A stretch of DNA of 64,000 nucleotides from Streptomyces smaragdinus (GCF_009604385.1 NZ_WEGJ01000004.1:310001-374000), one strand, 5' to 3'; shown: positions 36,947 to 47,300, numbered from the stretch's first letter. The notes: generated by a model from the sequence alone, not told the origin. Numbers and translations: made by a program.

Positions 36947-38755
36947 TCACGCCTCCTTCGTCAGGTCGAGCGGGGCGGCGGTGCGGCGACCGCGGCGGAT
37001 GGGGGGCTGCACCCCGAGCCGGCGCGGGTCGAGACCCGACCAGGGATGCCCGCCGGAGAAGAACTTGGTCCGCGCCAGCAGGGTCACCACCGGCTTGGTG
37101 AAGAGGAAGACCACGACCACGTCGAGCACGGTGGTCAGGCCCAGGGTGAAGGCGAAGCCCTGCACCTTGCCGACGGTCACCGCGAAGAGCACCGCGGCGG
37201 CCAGGAAGGACACGAAGTCGGAGACCAGGATCGTGCGCCGCGCACGCGGCCAGGCACGCTCCACGGCCGGGCGCAGCGAGCGCCCGTGCCGGATCTCGTC
37301 CCTTATACGTTCGAAGTACACGATGAACGAGTCGGCCGTGATACCGATCGCCACGATGGCACCGCAGACGGCCGGCAGGTTCAGCGCGAAGCCGATGGTC
37401 GGGCCGAGGAGCGCCATGATCGTGTACGTCAGGGCGGCCGAGACCAGGAGGCTGGCGATCGCGATGAGGGACAGCCCGCGGTAGTAGAAGACCAGGTAGA
37501 TCACGACCAGGGCGAGACCGATGGCACCGGCGATCAGACCGGCCTGCAGCTGCTCGGAGCCGAGCGCCGCGGACACCGTGTCGACGGAGGCCTCCTCGAA
37601 GGACAGCGGCAGCGCGCCGTACGACAGCACGTTGGCCAGCGACTCCGCGGACGCCTGGGTGAAGCTGCCCTCGATGAAGGCCGAACCGCCGGCGATCGAC
37701 TCGCTGACGCTGGGCGCGGAGACGACCTGGCCGTCGAGCTCGATCGCGAAGCGGTTCTGCGGCGGGGCCTTCTGCGAGATCTCACCGGTGACGGAGGCGA
37801 ACTTCTTGCCGCCGGAGCCGGTGAAGTCCATGTTGACGATCCAGCCGCGGCCCTGCTGCGTGTCGTACGAGGCCTGGGCCTTGTCGACGTCCGTGCCGAG
37901 CACCGCGGCCGCGCCGAGCGCGTACTTCTCGGCGCCGTCCTCGGAGCAGGCGACGATCGTGGCCTTCTCGGTGGCCTTGGCGGCCGTCTCGGCGGCCGCC
38001 GCGCGCTTCTCGGCGGTGGAGCAGTCGAGCTTGTCCAGGGCCGCCTGGGTCTTGGCGTCCACACCGGGGGCGGCGGGCGCCTGCTCGGCGGGGGCCGGGG
38101 AGCCGGTGGCCGCGGGAGAGGCGTCGGCCTTCGGGGACTCGTCCGCCTTCGGGGAGCCGGAGGCGGCGGGGCTCTCGTCCTGCTGCTTCAGGCCCTGGGT
38201 GAGCGCACGGCCCTGGGTGGTGGAACTGGCCGACGGGGAGGCCGAGGCGTCACCCTTGTCGGATTTGTCACTCTTGGCCTTATCGGTCTTCGCCGTGTCG
38301 CTGGGGCTCGGCGTGGGGCTGGCCGGCTGCTGCGCGGTGGGGGAACCCGCAGCAGAGGTCAGGACGGGGCGGAAGTACAGCTTGGCCGTGGTGCCGACCT
38401 GCTCGCGCGCCGTCTTCTGGTCCGTGCCCTTGGGGATGTTGACGATGATGTGCCGGTCGCCCTGGGTCTGGACCTCGGCCTCGGAGACACCCAGGCCGTT
38501 GACGCGGCGCTCGATGATGCCGACCGCCGTGTCCATGTTCTGCGGGTTGATCGCGCCCTGCTTGCCGGGCTGCTCCTTGGCCTCGAGCGTGATGCTCGTG
38601 CCACCGGCGAGGTCGATGCCCAGCCGGGGCTTCGTGTGGCCGGAGATGAACATCCCTCCGGTGAGCGCGACGAGGGCGATCAGGATCACCAGCAGCGGGC
38701 GCCCAGGCCGGCTCTGCGATCCCTGGGCCCCGCGGCCCCTGTTCGGTGCTGCCAC
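36947..38755 (-). CDS. secD: Protein translocase subunit SecD
   Basis: SecD (602 aa) has an N-terminal helix near 20-37, then RLGIDLAGGTSITLEAKE and the periplasmic P1 region. P1 is interrupted at about 135-240 by a Ser/Pro/Ala/Lys-rich insert. The five C-terminal helices carry the SecDF motif (GIGLALVVIYLVFYYRG-type helix; GITADSFIVYFERIRDE). Two Cys (CSTAEK and VACSEDG) follow the insert and could pair. The GTG at 38755 follows AGGAG by about ten bases and gives M-A-A-P; the frame opens ten codons earlier. Confidence 0.96.
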   Translation of the reverse strand: MAAPNRGRGAQGSQSRPGRPLLVILIALVALTGGMFISGHTKPRLGIDLAGGTSITLEAKEQPGKQGAINPQNMDTAVGIIERRVNGLGVSEAEVQTQGDRHIIVNIPKGTDQKTAREQVGTTAKLYFRPVLTSAAGSPTAQQPASPTPSPSDTAKTDKAKSDKSDKGDASASPSASSTTQGRALTQGLKQQDESPAASGSPKADESPKADASPAATGSPAPAEQAPAAPGVDAKTQAALDKLDCSTAEKRAAAAETAAKATEKATIVACSEDGAEKYALGAAAVLGTDVDKAQASYDTQQGRGWIVNMDFTGSGGKKFASVTGEISQKAPPQNRFAIELDGQVVSAPSVSESIAGGSAFIEGSFTQASAESLANVLSYGALPLSFEEASVDTVSAALGSEQLQAGLIAGAIGLALVVIYLVFYYRGLSLIAIASLLVSAALTYTIMALLGPTIGFALNLPAVCGAIVAIGITADSFIVYFERIRDEIRHGRSLRPAVERAWPRARRTILVSDFVSFLAAAVLFAVTVGKVQGFAFTLGLTTVLDVVVVFLFTKPVVTLLARTKFFSGGHPWSGLDPRRLGVQPPIRRGRRTAAPLDLTKEA

Positions 38756-38872
38756 CTTGTCGTTTCTCCTGTCCAGCCACCGCACCCGCGACCTGGTCGG
38801 ATCACGGGCCGGCGAAGTCTTGTGAAGACACCCCTGCGGCCCTCGGCCGCCGCGCGGACGGCCGGGAACGGC

Positions 38873-39304
38873 CTACTTCGTGGCGGTGCCGTCCTGGTCG
38901 TCGCCGTCCGCCGAACCCTTGGCCTTGCCCAGGTCGACCTCCGTGGCGTCGTCGTCCGGGGCACCGGTGAGGGACGAGACGTCCTCGGGGGCCTCCGGCA
39001 GGTCGTCGTCCTTCTCCGGCTCGACGCCGTGCACGATGCGGTTGTACTCCTCGTCGTCGAGGACGACGCCGATCGCGTTCTTGGCGTAGTACGCGTGCAC
39101 GCCGGGCGCGACCTCGAGCAGGACCGAGTCGTCCTGGACCTCCTTGACCACGGCGTACATCCCGCCGATGGTCCGCACGCCGGAGCCCGGCTGCATGGTG
39201 TCCCGCATCTGCGCCGCAGCGCGCTGCTTGTTCTTCGCCGACCGGGTCATGAGGAGCATGGCCCCGATCAGAATGATGAACGGCAGTAGAAGTCCGATAT
39301 CCAC
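38873..39304 (-). CDS. yajC: Preprotein translocase subunit YajC
   Basis: YajC (143 aa) is a single-span partner of SecDF. The helix covers residues 4-20 (GLLLPFIILIGAMLLMT), followed by the basic RSAKNKQRAA, the small conserved domain (GSGVRTIGGMYAVVKEV) and an acidic tail. The GTG at 39304 is preceded by AAAGGA. A 117-base gap separates it from secD. Confidence 0.93.
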   Translation of the reverse strand: MDIGLLLPFIILIGAMLLMTRSAKNKQRAAAQMRDTMQPGSGVRTIGGMYAVVKEVQDDSVLLEVAPGVHAYYAKNAIGVVLDDEEYNRIVHGVEPEKDDDLPEAPEDVSSLTGAPDDDATEVDLGKAKGSADGDDQDGTATK

Positions 39305-39476
39305 GGTGTCTTGATTTTCCTTTAATGGCCGCATTGGCGGCCTCGAATTCGGGGGTGGGGCGTCGTCCGCCGGACGGATGACGTCGGCGGAGTCTAAGCC
39401 AGTCTCCACCTGATGAACAACGCCCAGCATGGCACCGCGGTTCCTGGCCTGGCCAATCCCCCCGCCGCCGTACGGG

Positions 39477-40550
39477 TCACATATCCGGCAGCGGGGTTTG
39501 ACGGACGCTCCCGGGCGACCCCTGCGGCGGCACGAGGCCCAGGTGGGCCCACGCCGCGGGGGTGGCGATCCGGCCGCGCGGGGTGCGGGCGAGCAGTCCC
39601 TCGCGTACCAGGAAGGGCTCGGCGACCTCCTCGACCGTCTCCCGCTCCTCCCCCACCGCGACGGAGAGCGTCGACAGACCGACCGGGCCGCCGCCGAACA
39701 GCTTGAGCAGCGCCAGCAGCACCGCCCGGTCCAGCCGGTCCAGGCCGCGGCCGTCGACCTCGTAGACCTCCAGCGCCCGCGCCGCGAGCTCCTTGGTGAC
39801 CTCGCCGTCCGCCTTGACCTGCGCGTAGTCCCGCACCCGGCGCAGCAGCCGGTTCGCGATACGGGGCGTGCCGCGGGAGCGGCCGGCGATCTCGGCGGCG
39901 CCGGCCGGGTCGATCGTCACGTCCAGCAGCCCGGCGGAGCGGTGGATCACCCGCTCCAGCTCGCGCGGGGCGTAGAACTCCATGTGGCCCGTGAACCCGA
40001 AGCGGTCGCGCAGCGGGGGCGGCAGCAGACCGGCCCGTGTCGTGGCCCCGACCAGGGTGAACGGCGGCAGCTCCAGCGGGATCGCGGTGGCGCCGGGGCC
40101 CTTGCCGACGATCACGTCGACGCGGAAGTCCTCCATCGCCATGTACAGCATCTCCTCGGCCGGCCGGGACATCCGGTGGATCTCGTCGAGGAAGAGGACC
40201 TCGCCCTCCTGGAGGGAGGAGAGGATCGCGGCCAGATCCCCGGCGTGCTGGATCGCGGGGCCGGAGGTGACCCGGATCGGGGCGCCCATCTCCGCGGCGA
40301 CGATCATGGCCAGGGTCGTCTTGCCGAGGCCGGGGGCGCCGGAGAGCAGGACGTGGTCGGCGGTCGCCCGGCGCCCGCGGGCGGCCCGCAGGACGAGGTC
40401 CAGCTGCTCGCGGACCCGCTCCTGGCCGATGAACTCGGCCAGGTCCTTCGGGCGCAGGGCGGCCTCGACGGCCGCGTCCTCGATGTCGGCCGCCGCCGCG
40501 ACGAGGCGGCCGTCGGCCGGCTCCTCGCCGTGCGGTGCGTCCCATGTCAC
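39477..40550 (-). CDS. ruvB: Holliday junction branch-migration helicase RuvB
   Basis: RuvB (357 aa) is the AAA+ motor of branch migration. It has [14 protein letters not shown], Walker [13 protein letters not shown], Walker [11 protein letters not shown], sensor 1 [11 protein letters not shown] and the C-terminal winged helix with [15 protein letters not shown]. The start at 40550 lies 44 bases after ruvA. It is the last gene of the ruvC-A-B cluster. Confidence 0.97.
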   Translation of the reverse strand: MTWDAPHGEEPADGRLVAAAADIEDAAVEAALRPKDLAEFIGQERVREQLDLVLRAARGRRATADHVLLSGAPGLGKTTLAMIVAAEMGAPIRVTSGPAIQHAGDLAAILSSLQEGEVLFLDEIHRMSRPAEEMLYMAMEDFRVDVIVGKGPGATAIPLELPPFTLVGATTRAGLLPPPLRDRFGFTGHMEFYAPRELERVIHRSAGLLDVTIDPAGAAEIAGRSRGTPRIANRLLRRVRDYAQVKADGEVTKELAARALEVYEVDGRGLDRLDRAVLLALLKLFGGGPVGLSTLSVAVGEERETVEEVAEPFLVREGLLARTPRGRIATPAAWAHLGLVPPQGSPGSVRQTPLPDM

Positions 40551-40594
40551 GTCAGGTCACCTCGGGTGCGATGGTCGGTCGTCGGTCCGTACGG

Positions 40595-41209
40595 TCATCG
40601 GGCGCGGTTCAGCGTCTGCAGCGCCGCGCGCAGCAGCCGGCCCACGTCCGCGGTCCCCGCGGCCTCCGCCTGGGGCGCCACGGCCGCCACGGCGTCCTCC
40701 GCCTCCCGGGGGGCGTAGCCGAGGCCGGTGAGCGCGGTGTGCAGCTGGTCGCGCCAGGGGGTGGGGCCGGTGGCGGTGCCGCGGGCGCCCGGGACCGCGG
40801 AGCCCACCGGCTCGCCGAGGCGGTCCTTCAGCTCCAGCAGCAGCTTCTGGGCGCCCTTCTTCCCGATGCCCGGGACCGCCGTGAGGGCCTTCTCGTCGCC
40901 GGTGGCCACCGCGATCCGCAGGGCGTCCGGGGAGTGCACGGCGAGCATCGCCTGGGCCAGCCTCGGGCCCACGCCGGAGGCGGTCTGCAGCAGCTCAAAC
41001 ACCTGCCGCTCGTCGTCGTCCGCGAAGCCGTACAGGGTGAGCGAGTCCTCCCGGACGACCAGGCTGGTCGCCAGCCTGGCCTCCGCGCCGATCCTGAGGC
41101 CCGCCAGGGTGCCGGGCGTGCACTGCACGGACATGCCGACGCCGCCGACCTGGAGGACGGCGGAGTCCGGCGCGAGGGCGGCCACCGGGCCGCTGACGAA
41201 GGCGATCAC
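40595..41209 (-). CDS. ruvA: Holliday junction DNA-binding subunit RuvA
   Basis: RuvA (204 aa) has the N-terminal OB fold ([19 protein letters not shown]), helix-hairpin-helix motifs ([17 protein letters not shown] and [19 protein letters not shown]), and a C-terminal three-helix RuvB-binding domain ([19 protein letters not shown]). The GTG at 41209 overlaps the ruvC stop (GTGA); the open frame upstream runs opposite to no gene but through ruvC. Confidence 0.96.
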   Translation of the reverse strand: MIAFVSGPVAALAPDSAVLQVGGVGMSVQCTPGTLAGLRIGAEARLATSLVVREDSLTLYGFADDDERQVFELLQTASGVGPRLAQAMLAVHSPDALRIAVATGDEKALTAVPGIGKKGAQKLLLELKDRLGEPVGSAVPGARGTATGPTPWRDQLHTALTGLGYAPREAEDAVAAVAPQAEAAGTADVGRLLRAALQTLNRAR

Positions 41210-41832
41210 GGGCGCCCCTTCGGTTGCTGGGCGGCCGCTGCCGCCTGGGCTTCGCGCAGGCGCTGCTGCGCGCGGGTCTCGGTCGTACGGGTCGGGGCCT
41301 CGAGGAGGCGCTCCTGCGCGGGCGTGAGGCCGGCCCGCGCGCGGCGGAGGCGGTCCTGGGCGGGGGCGCGCCAGATGTGGCAGATGGCCAGCGCGAGGGC
41401 GTCGGCCGCGTCCGCGGGCCTGGGGGGCGCGTCCAGCCGCAGCAGGCGGGTCACCATGGCGCCGACCTGGGCCTTGTCCGCGCGGCCGGAGCCGGTCACG
41501 GCGGCCTTGACCTCGCTGGGGGTGTGCAGGGCGACCGGGAGGCCGCGGCGGGCGGCGCAGAGCATCGCGGCCGCGCTGGCCTGGGCGGTGCCCATCACCG
41601 TGCGGACGTTGTGCTGGCTGAAGACGCGTTCGATGGCCACGAGGTCGGGGGTGTGGGCGTCGAGCCAGGTCTCGAGGCCGCGCTCGATCTCCAGCAGGCG
41701 TTCGTGGACGGGGGCGTCCGGGGGTGTGCGGATCACGCCTACGGCCTTCATGTGGAGGGGGCGGCCGGGAGTGCCGTCCACCACGCCCACGCCGCAGCGG
41801 GTCAGGCCTGGGTCCACGCCCAGTACGCGCAC
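41206..41832 (-). CDS. ruvC: Crossover junction endonuclease RuvC
   Basis: RuvC (208 aa) cuts Holliday junctions. The RNase H-fold acidic residues lie in [44 protein letters not shown] and [14 protein letters not shown]. An extra C-terminal tail of about 30 residues (rich in Arg/Ala/Gln) extends past the usual end. The 259 bases upstream contain repeat copy B and the yebC terminator. Confidence 0.96.
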   Translation of the reverse strand: MRVLGVDPGLTRCGVGVVDGTPGRPLHMKAVGVIRTPPDAPVHERLLEIERGLETWLDAHTPDLVAIERVFSQHNVRTVMGTAQASAAAMLCAARRGLPVALHTPSEVKAAVTGSGRADKAQVGAMVTRLLRLDAPPRPADAADALALAICHIWRAPAQDRLRRARAGLTPAQERLLEAPTRTTETRAQQRLREAQAAAAAQQPKGRP

Positions 41833-41944
41833 GTCGGTGCCCCCTTCTTGTCGCCGGTAACGGCAGGTTAGTCGGTGGCACCGACAACGCCTCGGCGCTG
41901 GTCGCGGTTGCGCTGCGGGGGCTTCGCCCCCGGACCCCCTTTTC

Positions 41945-41985
41945 GGCGCTGGCGCGCCTCGTCCTCAAGCGCCGGACGGGCTGGA
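41945..41985 (+). repeat. Dispersed intergenic repeat, copy B
   Basis: GGCGCTGGCGCGC followed by CCTCAAGCGCCGGACGGGCT closely matches copy A at 10507-10557, with one changed base in the core, and, inverted, copy C at 52551-52590. A short G/C palindrome (GGGGGCTTCGCCCCC) lies immediately upstream. Confidence 0.75.
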
Positions 41986-42043
41986 AGGGGTGCCGTTGCG
42001 CTCTCGGCCGCCGGACAAGCGGAAAACACCCCCGACACGCCGC

Positions 42044-42074
42044 GGTGCGGCACCCCCGTCGGGGATGCCGCACC
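42044..42074 (-). terminator. Terminator after yebC
   Basis: GGTGCGGCA and TGCCGCACC pair over nine bases, then a mismatch and CCCC/GGGG, around a three-base loop. It starts 18 bases beyond the yebC stop. Confidence 0.75.
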
Positions 42075-42091
42075 ACTGCGGGTGTCACCGC

Positions 42092-42844
42092 TTACGCGTC
42101 GACCTTCTCCATGATCTCGTCCGACACGTCGAAGTTCGCGAAGACGTTCTGCACGTCGTCGCTGTCCTCCAGCGCGTCGATCAGGCGGAAGATCTTGCGC
42201 GCGCCCTCCTCGTCCAGCTCCACCTGCATGGTGGGGACGAAGTTGGCCTCCGCCGAGTCGTAGTCGACGCCCGCGTCCTGCAGCGCCGTGCGGACGGCGA
42301 CCAGGTCCGTGGCCTCCGAGATCACCTCGAAGGACTCGCCGAGGTCGTTGACCTCCTCCGCGCCCGCGTCCAGGACCGCGCCGAGGACGTCGTCCTCCGA
42401 CAGCTCGCCCTTGGGGACGATGACGACGCCCTTGCGGTTGAAGAGGTACGACACCGAGCCGGGGTCGGCCATCGAGCCGCCGTTACGGGTCATCGCGACG
42501 CGGACGTCGGAGGCCGCGCGGTTGCGGTTGTCGGTGAGGCACTCGATGAGGACCGCGACGCCGTTCGGGCCGTAGCCCTCGTACATGATCGTCTCGTAGT
42601 CGGCGCCGCCGGCCTCGAGGCCCGCCCCGCGCTTGACGGCCGAGTCGATGTTCTTGTTGGGGACCGACTGCTTCTTGGCCTTCTGCACCGCGTCGTAGAG
42701 CGTGGGGTTGCCCTCGAGGTCGGCGCCGCCCATCCGGGCCGCGACCTCGACGTTTTTGATCAGCTTCGCGAAGAGCTTGCCTCGCTTGGCGTCGATCACG
42801 GCCTTCTTGTGCTTGGTGGTTGCCCACTTAGAGTGGCCGGACAC
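42092..42844 (-). CDS. yebC: YebC/PmpR family protein
   Basis: This 250-aa protein begins with the family signature [20 protein letters not shown] and continues over three domains ([37 protein letters not shown]). YebC proteins were first called transcription regulators, and newer work links some to resolving ribosome stalling. A proline-related role would fit the EF-P gene 33 kb away, but this is only an association. The GTG start at 42844 follows the usual Streptomyces form. Confidence 0.95.
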   Translation of the reverse strand: MSGHSKWATTKHKKAVIDAKRGKLFAKLIKNVEVAARMGGADLEGNPTLYDAVQKAKKQSVPNKNIDSAVKRGAGLEAGGADYETIMYEGYGPNGVAVLIECLTDNRNRAASDVRVAMTRNGGSMADPGSVSYLFNRKGVVIVPKGELSEDDVLGAVLDAGAEEVNDLGESFEVISEATDLVAVRTALQDAGVDYDSAEANFVPTMQVELDEEGARKIFRLIDALEDSDDVQNVFANFDVSDEIMEKVDA

Positions 42845-42905
42845 GGTGTGGCTCCATTCAACGACACTACGGAGAAACGAACGACTGGATCCTACCGGGA
42901 CAGCG

Positions 42906-43493
42906 TCACCCCGCGGCGCGCACCATCGCCGCGAACAGCCGGTGCACCCGGTGGTCCCCGGTCAGCTCGGGATGGAAGGACGTCGCGAGCAGGTTCCCCT
43001 GCCGTACGGCGACCGCGTGCTCGCCGTGGCGGGCGAGGACGTCCGCCCGCGCGCCGACCGACTCGACCCACGGCGCCCGGATGAAGACGCCCTCCACCGG
43101 ACCGCCCTCGATGCCGGCGACGTCGACGGCCGCCTCGAAGGACTCGTTCTGCCGGCCGAAGGCGTTGCGGCGGACGATCATGTCGATCCCGCCGATGGTC
43201 TCCTGGCCGGACCGGGGGTCGAGGATCTTGTCGGCCAGCATGATCATGCCGGCGCACGAACCGTACGCGGGCATCCCGGCGCGCACCCGCTCGCGCAGCG
43301 GCTCCATCAGCCCGAAGGCGATGGCCAGCTTGGAGATCGTGGTGGACTCGCCGCCCGGCAGGACCAGCCCGTCGACCGCGGCCAGCTCCTCGGGGCGCCG
43401 TACGGTCGTGCCGGTCGCGCCGGCGCTCTCCAGGGCCGCGAGGTGCTCGCGGACGTCGCCCTGCAGGGCCAGGACACCTATCACGGGGGACAC
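42906..43493 (-). CDS. pdxT: Pyridoxal 5'-phosphate synthase glutaminase subunit
   Basis: PdxT (195 aa) supplies ammonia to PdxS. It is a class I glutamine amidotransferase with [12 protein letters not shown], the nucleophile Cys in GSCAGMIML and the catalytic His in [14 protein letters not shown]. The GTG at 43493 follows AGAGG and gives [11 protein letters not shown]; the TTG at 43502 and a GTG three codons further in are alternatives. A 91-base gap separates it from pdxS. Confidence 0.95.
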   Translation of the reverse strand: MSPVIGVLALQGDVREHLAALESAGATGTTVRRPEELAAVDGLVLPGGESTTISKLAIAFGLMEPLRERVRAGMPAYGSCAGMIMLADKILDPRSGQETIGGIDMIVRRNAFGRQNESFEAAVDVAGIEGGPVEGVFIRAPWVESVGARADVLARHGEHAVAVRQGNLLATSFHPELTGDHRVHRLFAAMVRAAG

Positions 43494-43584
43494 GGGACAC
43501 AACCTCTTTCGTACGGAACGACGGCGGACGGCCCGGCCCCGCGGGGTGCCGGGTCCGGACCGTCCTGGGTACTGATGCGGGCGA

Positions 43585-44490
43585 TTACCAGCCGCGGTTG
43601 GCGTAGCGCTCGGACTCGGGCAGCGTGTCGCAGTTGATGCCGACCATGGCCTCGCCCAGGTTCCGCGACGCGTCCGCGATGATCTTCGGGTCGTCGAAGA
43701 ACGTGGTGGCCTTGACGATCGCGGCGGCGCGCTTGGCCGGGTCGCCGGACTTGAAGATGCCGGAGCCGACGAACACGCCCTCGGCGCCGAGCTGGCGCAT
43801 CAGCGCGGCGTCCGCGGGGGTGGCGACACCACCGGCGGAGAAGAGCACGACCGGGAGCTTCCCGAGCTTCGCGACCTCGGCCACGATCTCGTACGGGGCG
43901 CGCAGCTCCTTGGCGGCGGCGTACAGCTCGTGGTTGTCCAGGCCGCGCAGCTGGGCGATCTCGTTCTTGATCTGGCGCAGGTGGCGGACGGCCTCGACGA
44001 CGTTGCCGGTGCCGGCCTCGCCCTTGGAGCGGATCATGGCCGCGCCCTCGGCGATCCGGCGCAGGGCCTCGCCCAGGTTGGTGGCGCCGCAGACGAAGGG
44101 GGTGGTGAAGGACCACTTGTCGGAGTGGTTGACCTCGTCGGCCGGGGTCAGGACCTCGGACTCGTCGATGTAGTCGACGCCGAGGGACTGCAGCACCTGG
44201 GCCTCGACGAAGTGCCCGATGCGGGACTTGGCCATGACGGGGATGGAGACGGCCTCGATGATGCCCTCGATCATGTCCGGGTCGGACATCCGGGCCACAC
44301 CGCCGTCCTTGCGGATGTCGGCCGGCACCCGCTCCAGCGCCATGACCGCGACGGCGCCGGCGTCCTCGGCGATCTTCGCCTGCTCCGGCGTGACGACGTC
44401 CATGATCACGCCGCCCTTGAGCTGCTCGGCCATCCCGCGCTTCACGCGGGCGGTGCCGGTCTCGGGGGCCTGGGAGGGGTTGCTGGACAC
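43585..44490 (-). CDS. pdxS: Pyridoxal 5'-phosphate synthase lyase subunit
   Basis: PdxS (301 aa) forms PLP from ribose 5-phosphate, glyceraldehyde 3-phosphate and ammonia in a dodecameric barrel. Signatures are [17 protein letters not shown], the catalytic Lys in [15 protein letters not shown] and [16 protein letters not shown]. The GTG at 44490 follows GAGG by about six bases; the frame continues upstream into untypical sequence. It heads the pdxS-pdxT(-yebC) run. Confidence 0.96.
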   Translation of the reverse strand: MSSNPSQAPETGTARVKRGMAEQLKGGVIMDVVTPEQAKIAEDAGAVAVMALERVPADIRKDGGVARMSDPDMIEGIIEAVSIPVMAKSRIGHFVEAQVLQSLGVDYIDESEVLTPADEVNHSDKWSFTTPFVCGATNLGEALRRIAEGAAMIRSKGEAGTGNVVEAVRHLRQIKNEIAQLRGLDNHELYAAAKELRAPYEIVAEVAKLGKLPVVLFSAGGVATPADAALMRQLGAEGVFVGSGIFKSGDPAKRAAAIVKATTFFDDPKIIADASRNLGEAMVGINCDTLPESERYANRGW

Positions 44491-44524
44491 GGTTGACCTC
44501 ACTCGTGTGACGAATGGTGCGATG

Positions 44525-44552
44525 TATCTATCGTAGGCGCGTTCGGGGGCAA
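44525..44552 (-). promoter_or_regulatory. Possible pdxS promoter
   Basis: On the minus strand TTGCCC (44552-44547) and TAGATA (44530-44525) are 16 bp apart, 35 bases upstream of the pdxS start. This is a fair fit to the vegetative consensus. No regulator site is recognisable. Confidence 0.35.
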
Positions 44553-44652
44553 GTCCGACCACGGGCCGGCTGACCCTCGGGCCAGGAAACCGCAGGCAGC
44601 GCGCGCGGGGAAAGAGCCAATCGCAGGGCCGTGGCCATCTGGCCCGGCGGTG

Positions 44653-45204
44653 TCAGCGGGCGACGCGTTCGGTCAGGGCCGTGGGCGGCTCGTCGTCCAT
44701 CTCGAAGGCCAGCGGGAACGGGGCGTGTCCCGCCAGCCGGAACAGCCGCACCTTGCGGTGCCGGCGCAGCGCCCGCGCGGCCCGGACGGCGTCGTTGTGG
44801 AAGCGGCGGGCCATCGGGACCCGCCGGGCGGCCTCCGCCAGCTCCCCGACGGATTCGTCGCCGCCGGGCGCCCGGCGCAGGGCCTCGATCTGCTCGGGCT
44901 CCTCGAAGACCGCCCGCAGGGCCTGGCTGAGCTCGCTCTCGGCGACCTCCCGCTGGTCCTCCTCCGCCTGCCGGGCGGCGTGCGCGGCCTGGTGCAGGAC
45001 CATGGCCGCGGCGGGATCCAGCAGCCCGCTGACGGCCAGTTCCTGGGTGACGGAGGCCCGGCGCAGCAGCTGGGCGTCCAGCGCGGCCCGGGAGGCGTCG
45101 ATCCGGGTGTGCAGCCGGTCCAGCCGGCCGGCCGTCCAGCTCAGATAGACCCCGATCAGGAACAGGGCGACGGCGATCCAGACCAGTGACAGAGGGAAGT
45201 CCAC
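44653..45204 (-). CDS. LemA-like single-span membrane protein, function unknown
   Basis: This 183-aa protein has an N-terminal helix (SLVWIAVALFLIGVYLSW) followed by helical sequence (AGRLDRLHTRIDASRAALDA) that resembles LemA-type coiled coils and a basic C-terminal part (HNDAVRAARALRRHRKVRLF). It lies downstream of pimA, where mycobacteria carry a membrane protein with a NUDIX part; no NUDIX box is seen here. The GTG at 45204 is 45 bases after the pimA stop, so it is probably in the same transcript. Confidence 0.8.
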   Translation of the reverse strand: MDFPLSLVWIAVALFLIGVYLSWTAGRLDRLHTRIDASRAALDAQLLRRASVTQELAVSGLLDPAAAMVLHQAAHAARQAEEDQREVAESELSQALRAVFEEPEQIEALRRAPGGDESVGELAEAARRVPMARRFHNDAVRAARALRRHRKVRLFRLAGHAPFPLAFEMDDEPPTALTERVAR

Positions 45205-45249
45205 GAGCGACGAGGCTAGCCCCTGCGTGAGGGGGCCCCGTACACGGGA

Positions 45250-46410
45250 CTAGTCCCGCGCCAGCCCCAGCCGGCTCCACAGGCCCGCGCGCTCGTCCTC
45301 CGCGACGGACGCGGCGCCCTGGGTGACCGTCTCGTACACGGACAGGATGTCCGCCCCGACCGTCGACCAGTCGAAGCGCTGTACGTGCCGTCGCGCCCGG
45401 TCCCGCAGCTCCGCGCGCCGTGCGGGGTCGCGCAGCAGGTCCACCGCCTTGGCGGCGAGGTCGTCCGCGTCCTCGCTCGTGAACAGCTGCCCCGCCTCTC
45501 CCCCGTCGAGCACCTGCGCGAACGCGTCCAGATCGCTGGCCAGTACGGGCGCGCCCGCCGACATCGCCTCGACCAGGATGATCCCGAAGGACTCGCCGCC
45601 GGTGTTCGGCGCCACGTACACGTCGACGCTGCTCAGCAGCTCGGCCTTGGCCTCGTCGGTGACCATGCCGAGGAACTCGACCCGCTCGCGCATCTCCTTC
45701 GGCAGCCCCGCCACGGCCTCCTTCTCGTCCCCGCGCCCGGCGACGAGCAGCCGGGTGTCCGGGAGCTCCCGCAGGATCTTCGGGAGGGCGGCAATCAGTA
45801 CGGGCAGGCCCTTGCGCGGTTCGTCGATCCGCCCGATGAAGCCGAGGGTGCCGCCCTGCCACTCGGCCCGGGGCCGCGCGCGTTCGAAGAAGCCGACGTC
45901 GACGCCGTTGGGGATGACGACCGCGTCACCGCCCAGATGTTCCACGAGGGTGCGCCGGGCGTACTCGCTGACCGCGATCCGCGCGCTGATCTTCTCCAGC
46001 GCGGACTGCAGGATCGGGTACGCGGCGATCATGCCGCGCGAGCGCGGGTTGGACGTGTGGAAGGTGCCGACGATCGGCCCCTGCGCCGCCCAGCAGGCGA
46101 GCAGCGCCAGCGACGGCGACGCGGGTTCGTGGATGTGCAGGACGTCGAAGTCGCCGTCGTGCACCCAGCGCCGGACCCGGGCGGCGGACAGGAAGCCGAA
46201 GTTGATCCGGGCCACCGAGCCGTTGTACGGCACGGGCACCGCACGGCCCGCGGAGACCACGTACGGCGGCAGCTCGGTGTCCTCGTCGGCGGGCGCCAGC
46301 ACGGACACCTCGTGGCCGCGGCCGATGAGGTGCTGGGCGAGATCCCGGACGTGGAACTGGACGCCGCCCGGCACGTCCCAGGAGTACGGGCAGACGATGC
46401 CGATCCTCAC
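45250..46410 (-). CDS. pimA: Phosphatidylinositol mannosyltransferase PimA-like
   Basis: This 386-aa GT4 glycosyltransferase moves mannose from GDP-mannose to the inositol ring of phosphatidylinositol at the inner membrane face. It shows MRIGIVCPYSWDVPGGVQFH with the N-terminal Gly loop, VGTFHTSNPRS, FIGRIDEPRKGLPVL and the donor-site VAPNTGGESFGIILVEAM. The GTG at 46410 overlaps the acyltransferase stop (GTGA). Confidence 0.93.
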   Translation of the reverse strand: MRIGIVCPYSWDVPGGVQFHVRDLAQHLIGRGHEVSVLAPADEDTELPPYVVSAGRAVPVPYNGSVARINFGFLSAARVRRWVHDGDFDVLHIHEPASPSLALLACWAAQGPIVGTFHTSNPRSRGMIAAYPILQSALEKISARIAVSEYARRTLVEHLGGDAVVIPNGVDVGFFERARPRAEWQGGTLGFIGRIDEPRKGLPVLIAALPKILRELPDTRLLVAGRGDEKEAVAGLPKEMRERVEFLGMVTDEAKAELLSSVDVYVAPNTGGESFGIILVEAMSAGAPVLASDLDAFAQVLDGGEAGQLFTSEDADDLAAKAVDLLRDPARRAELRDRARRHVQRFDWSTVGADILSVYETVTQGAASVAEDERAGLWSRLGLARD

Positions 46411-47300
46411 CGGGGCTCCAGGTCGTCGAGCCAGAAGCGCTGCAGCATGTGCCAGTCCTCCGGGTGATCGGCGATCGCCGCGGCGAACACGTCGGCCACC
46501 CGCTGCGTCATGACGGCCGTCTTCTCCGCCCGGGTGCCCTCGGCGGGCACCTCGACCGGGGGGTGCACACGGCCCTGGAGTATCGACGAGTCGTCGTACC
46601 AGAGCGTCACGGGCAGCAGCAGCGCCCCCGTCTGCTGGGCGAGCATCGCCGGACCGGCCGGCATCTTGGCCCGGCCGTCGAAGAAGTCGACCTCGACGCC
46701 CGACGCCGACAGATCCCGGTCGGCGACCAGGCACACCAGGCCCCCGGCGCGCAGCCGCCGCGCCAGTACGCCGAAGGCGCCGGCGCCCTCGTGGGCCAGC
46801 ACCTCCATGCCGAGGCTCTCGCGGTACGCCACGAACCGGTCGTACAGGCTCTCGGGCTTCAGCCGCTCGGCGACGGTGGTGAACGGCACCTCCAGCTTGC
46901 TGGTCACCCAGGCGCCGGCCATGTCCCAGTTCCCCATGTGCGGCAGCGCGAGGATCACCCCGCCGCCGGCCGCCAGCCCGTCTTCCAGCCAGTGCGCGTC
47001 CTTCGGGTCGAACCCGTCGCGCATCCGCTGCTTGCTGTACGCGGGCAGCCGGAAGGCCTCCATCCAGTACCGCAGGTACGAACGCATCCCCGCCCGCGTC
47101 AGCTCCGCCAGCTCCGCCGCGGACGCCTCGGGGCGCACCCGCGCCAGGTTCGACCGCAGCCGCCGTACGCCCTTGCCGCCGCGCCGCCAGGCGGTGTCCG
47201 CGATCCGGTTGCCCAGCGCCCGGGCGGCCGGTTCGGGCAGGAGCTTGACCGCGGACCAGCCGGCGCCGTACGCCGCGTCCGTCAGCCGGTCCTTGATCAC
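46407..47300 (-). CDS. patA: Phosphatidylinositol mannoside acyltransferase (LpxL/HtrB family)
   Basis: This 297-aa acyltransferase adds a fatty acid to PIM mannose. The HX4D catalytic motif is in LALPHMGNWDMAGAW near residue 125, followed by FFDGRAKMPAGPAMLAQQTG. The N-terminal helix is amphipathic rather than a clear signal. The GTG at 47300 overlaps the pgsA stop; a longer in-frame extension only runs through pgsA. Confidence 0.92.
   Translation of the reverse strand: MIKDRLTDAAYGAGWSAVKLLPEPAARALGNRIADTAWRRGGKGVRRLRSNLARVRPEASAAELAELTRAGMRSYLRYWMEAFRLPAYSKQRMRDGFDPKDAHWLEDGLAAGGGVILALPHMGNWDMAGAWVTSKLEVPFTTVAERLKPESLYDRFVAYRESLGMEVLAHEGAGAFGVLARRLRAGGLVCLVADRDLSASGVEVDFFDGRAKMPAGPAMLAQQTGALLLPVTLWYDDSSILQGRVHPPVEVPAEGTRAEKTAVMTQRVADVFAAAIADHPEDWHMLQRFWLDDLEPR

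Noticed and set aside
39305..39476. Riboswitch or leader RNA upstream of yajC
   Set aside because: No known riboswitch core or stable conserved hairpin was recognised; only short AT-richer sequence is present.
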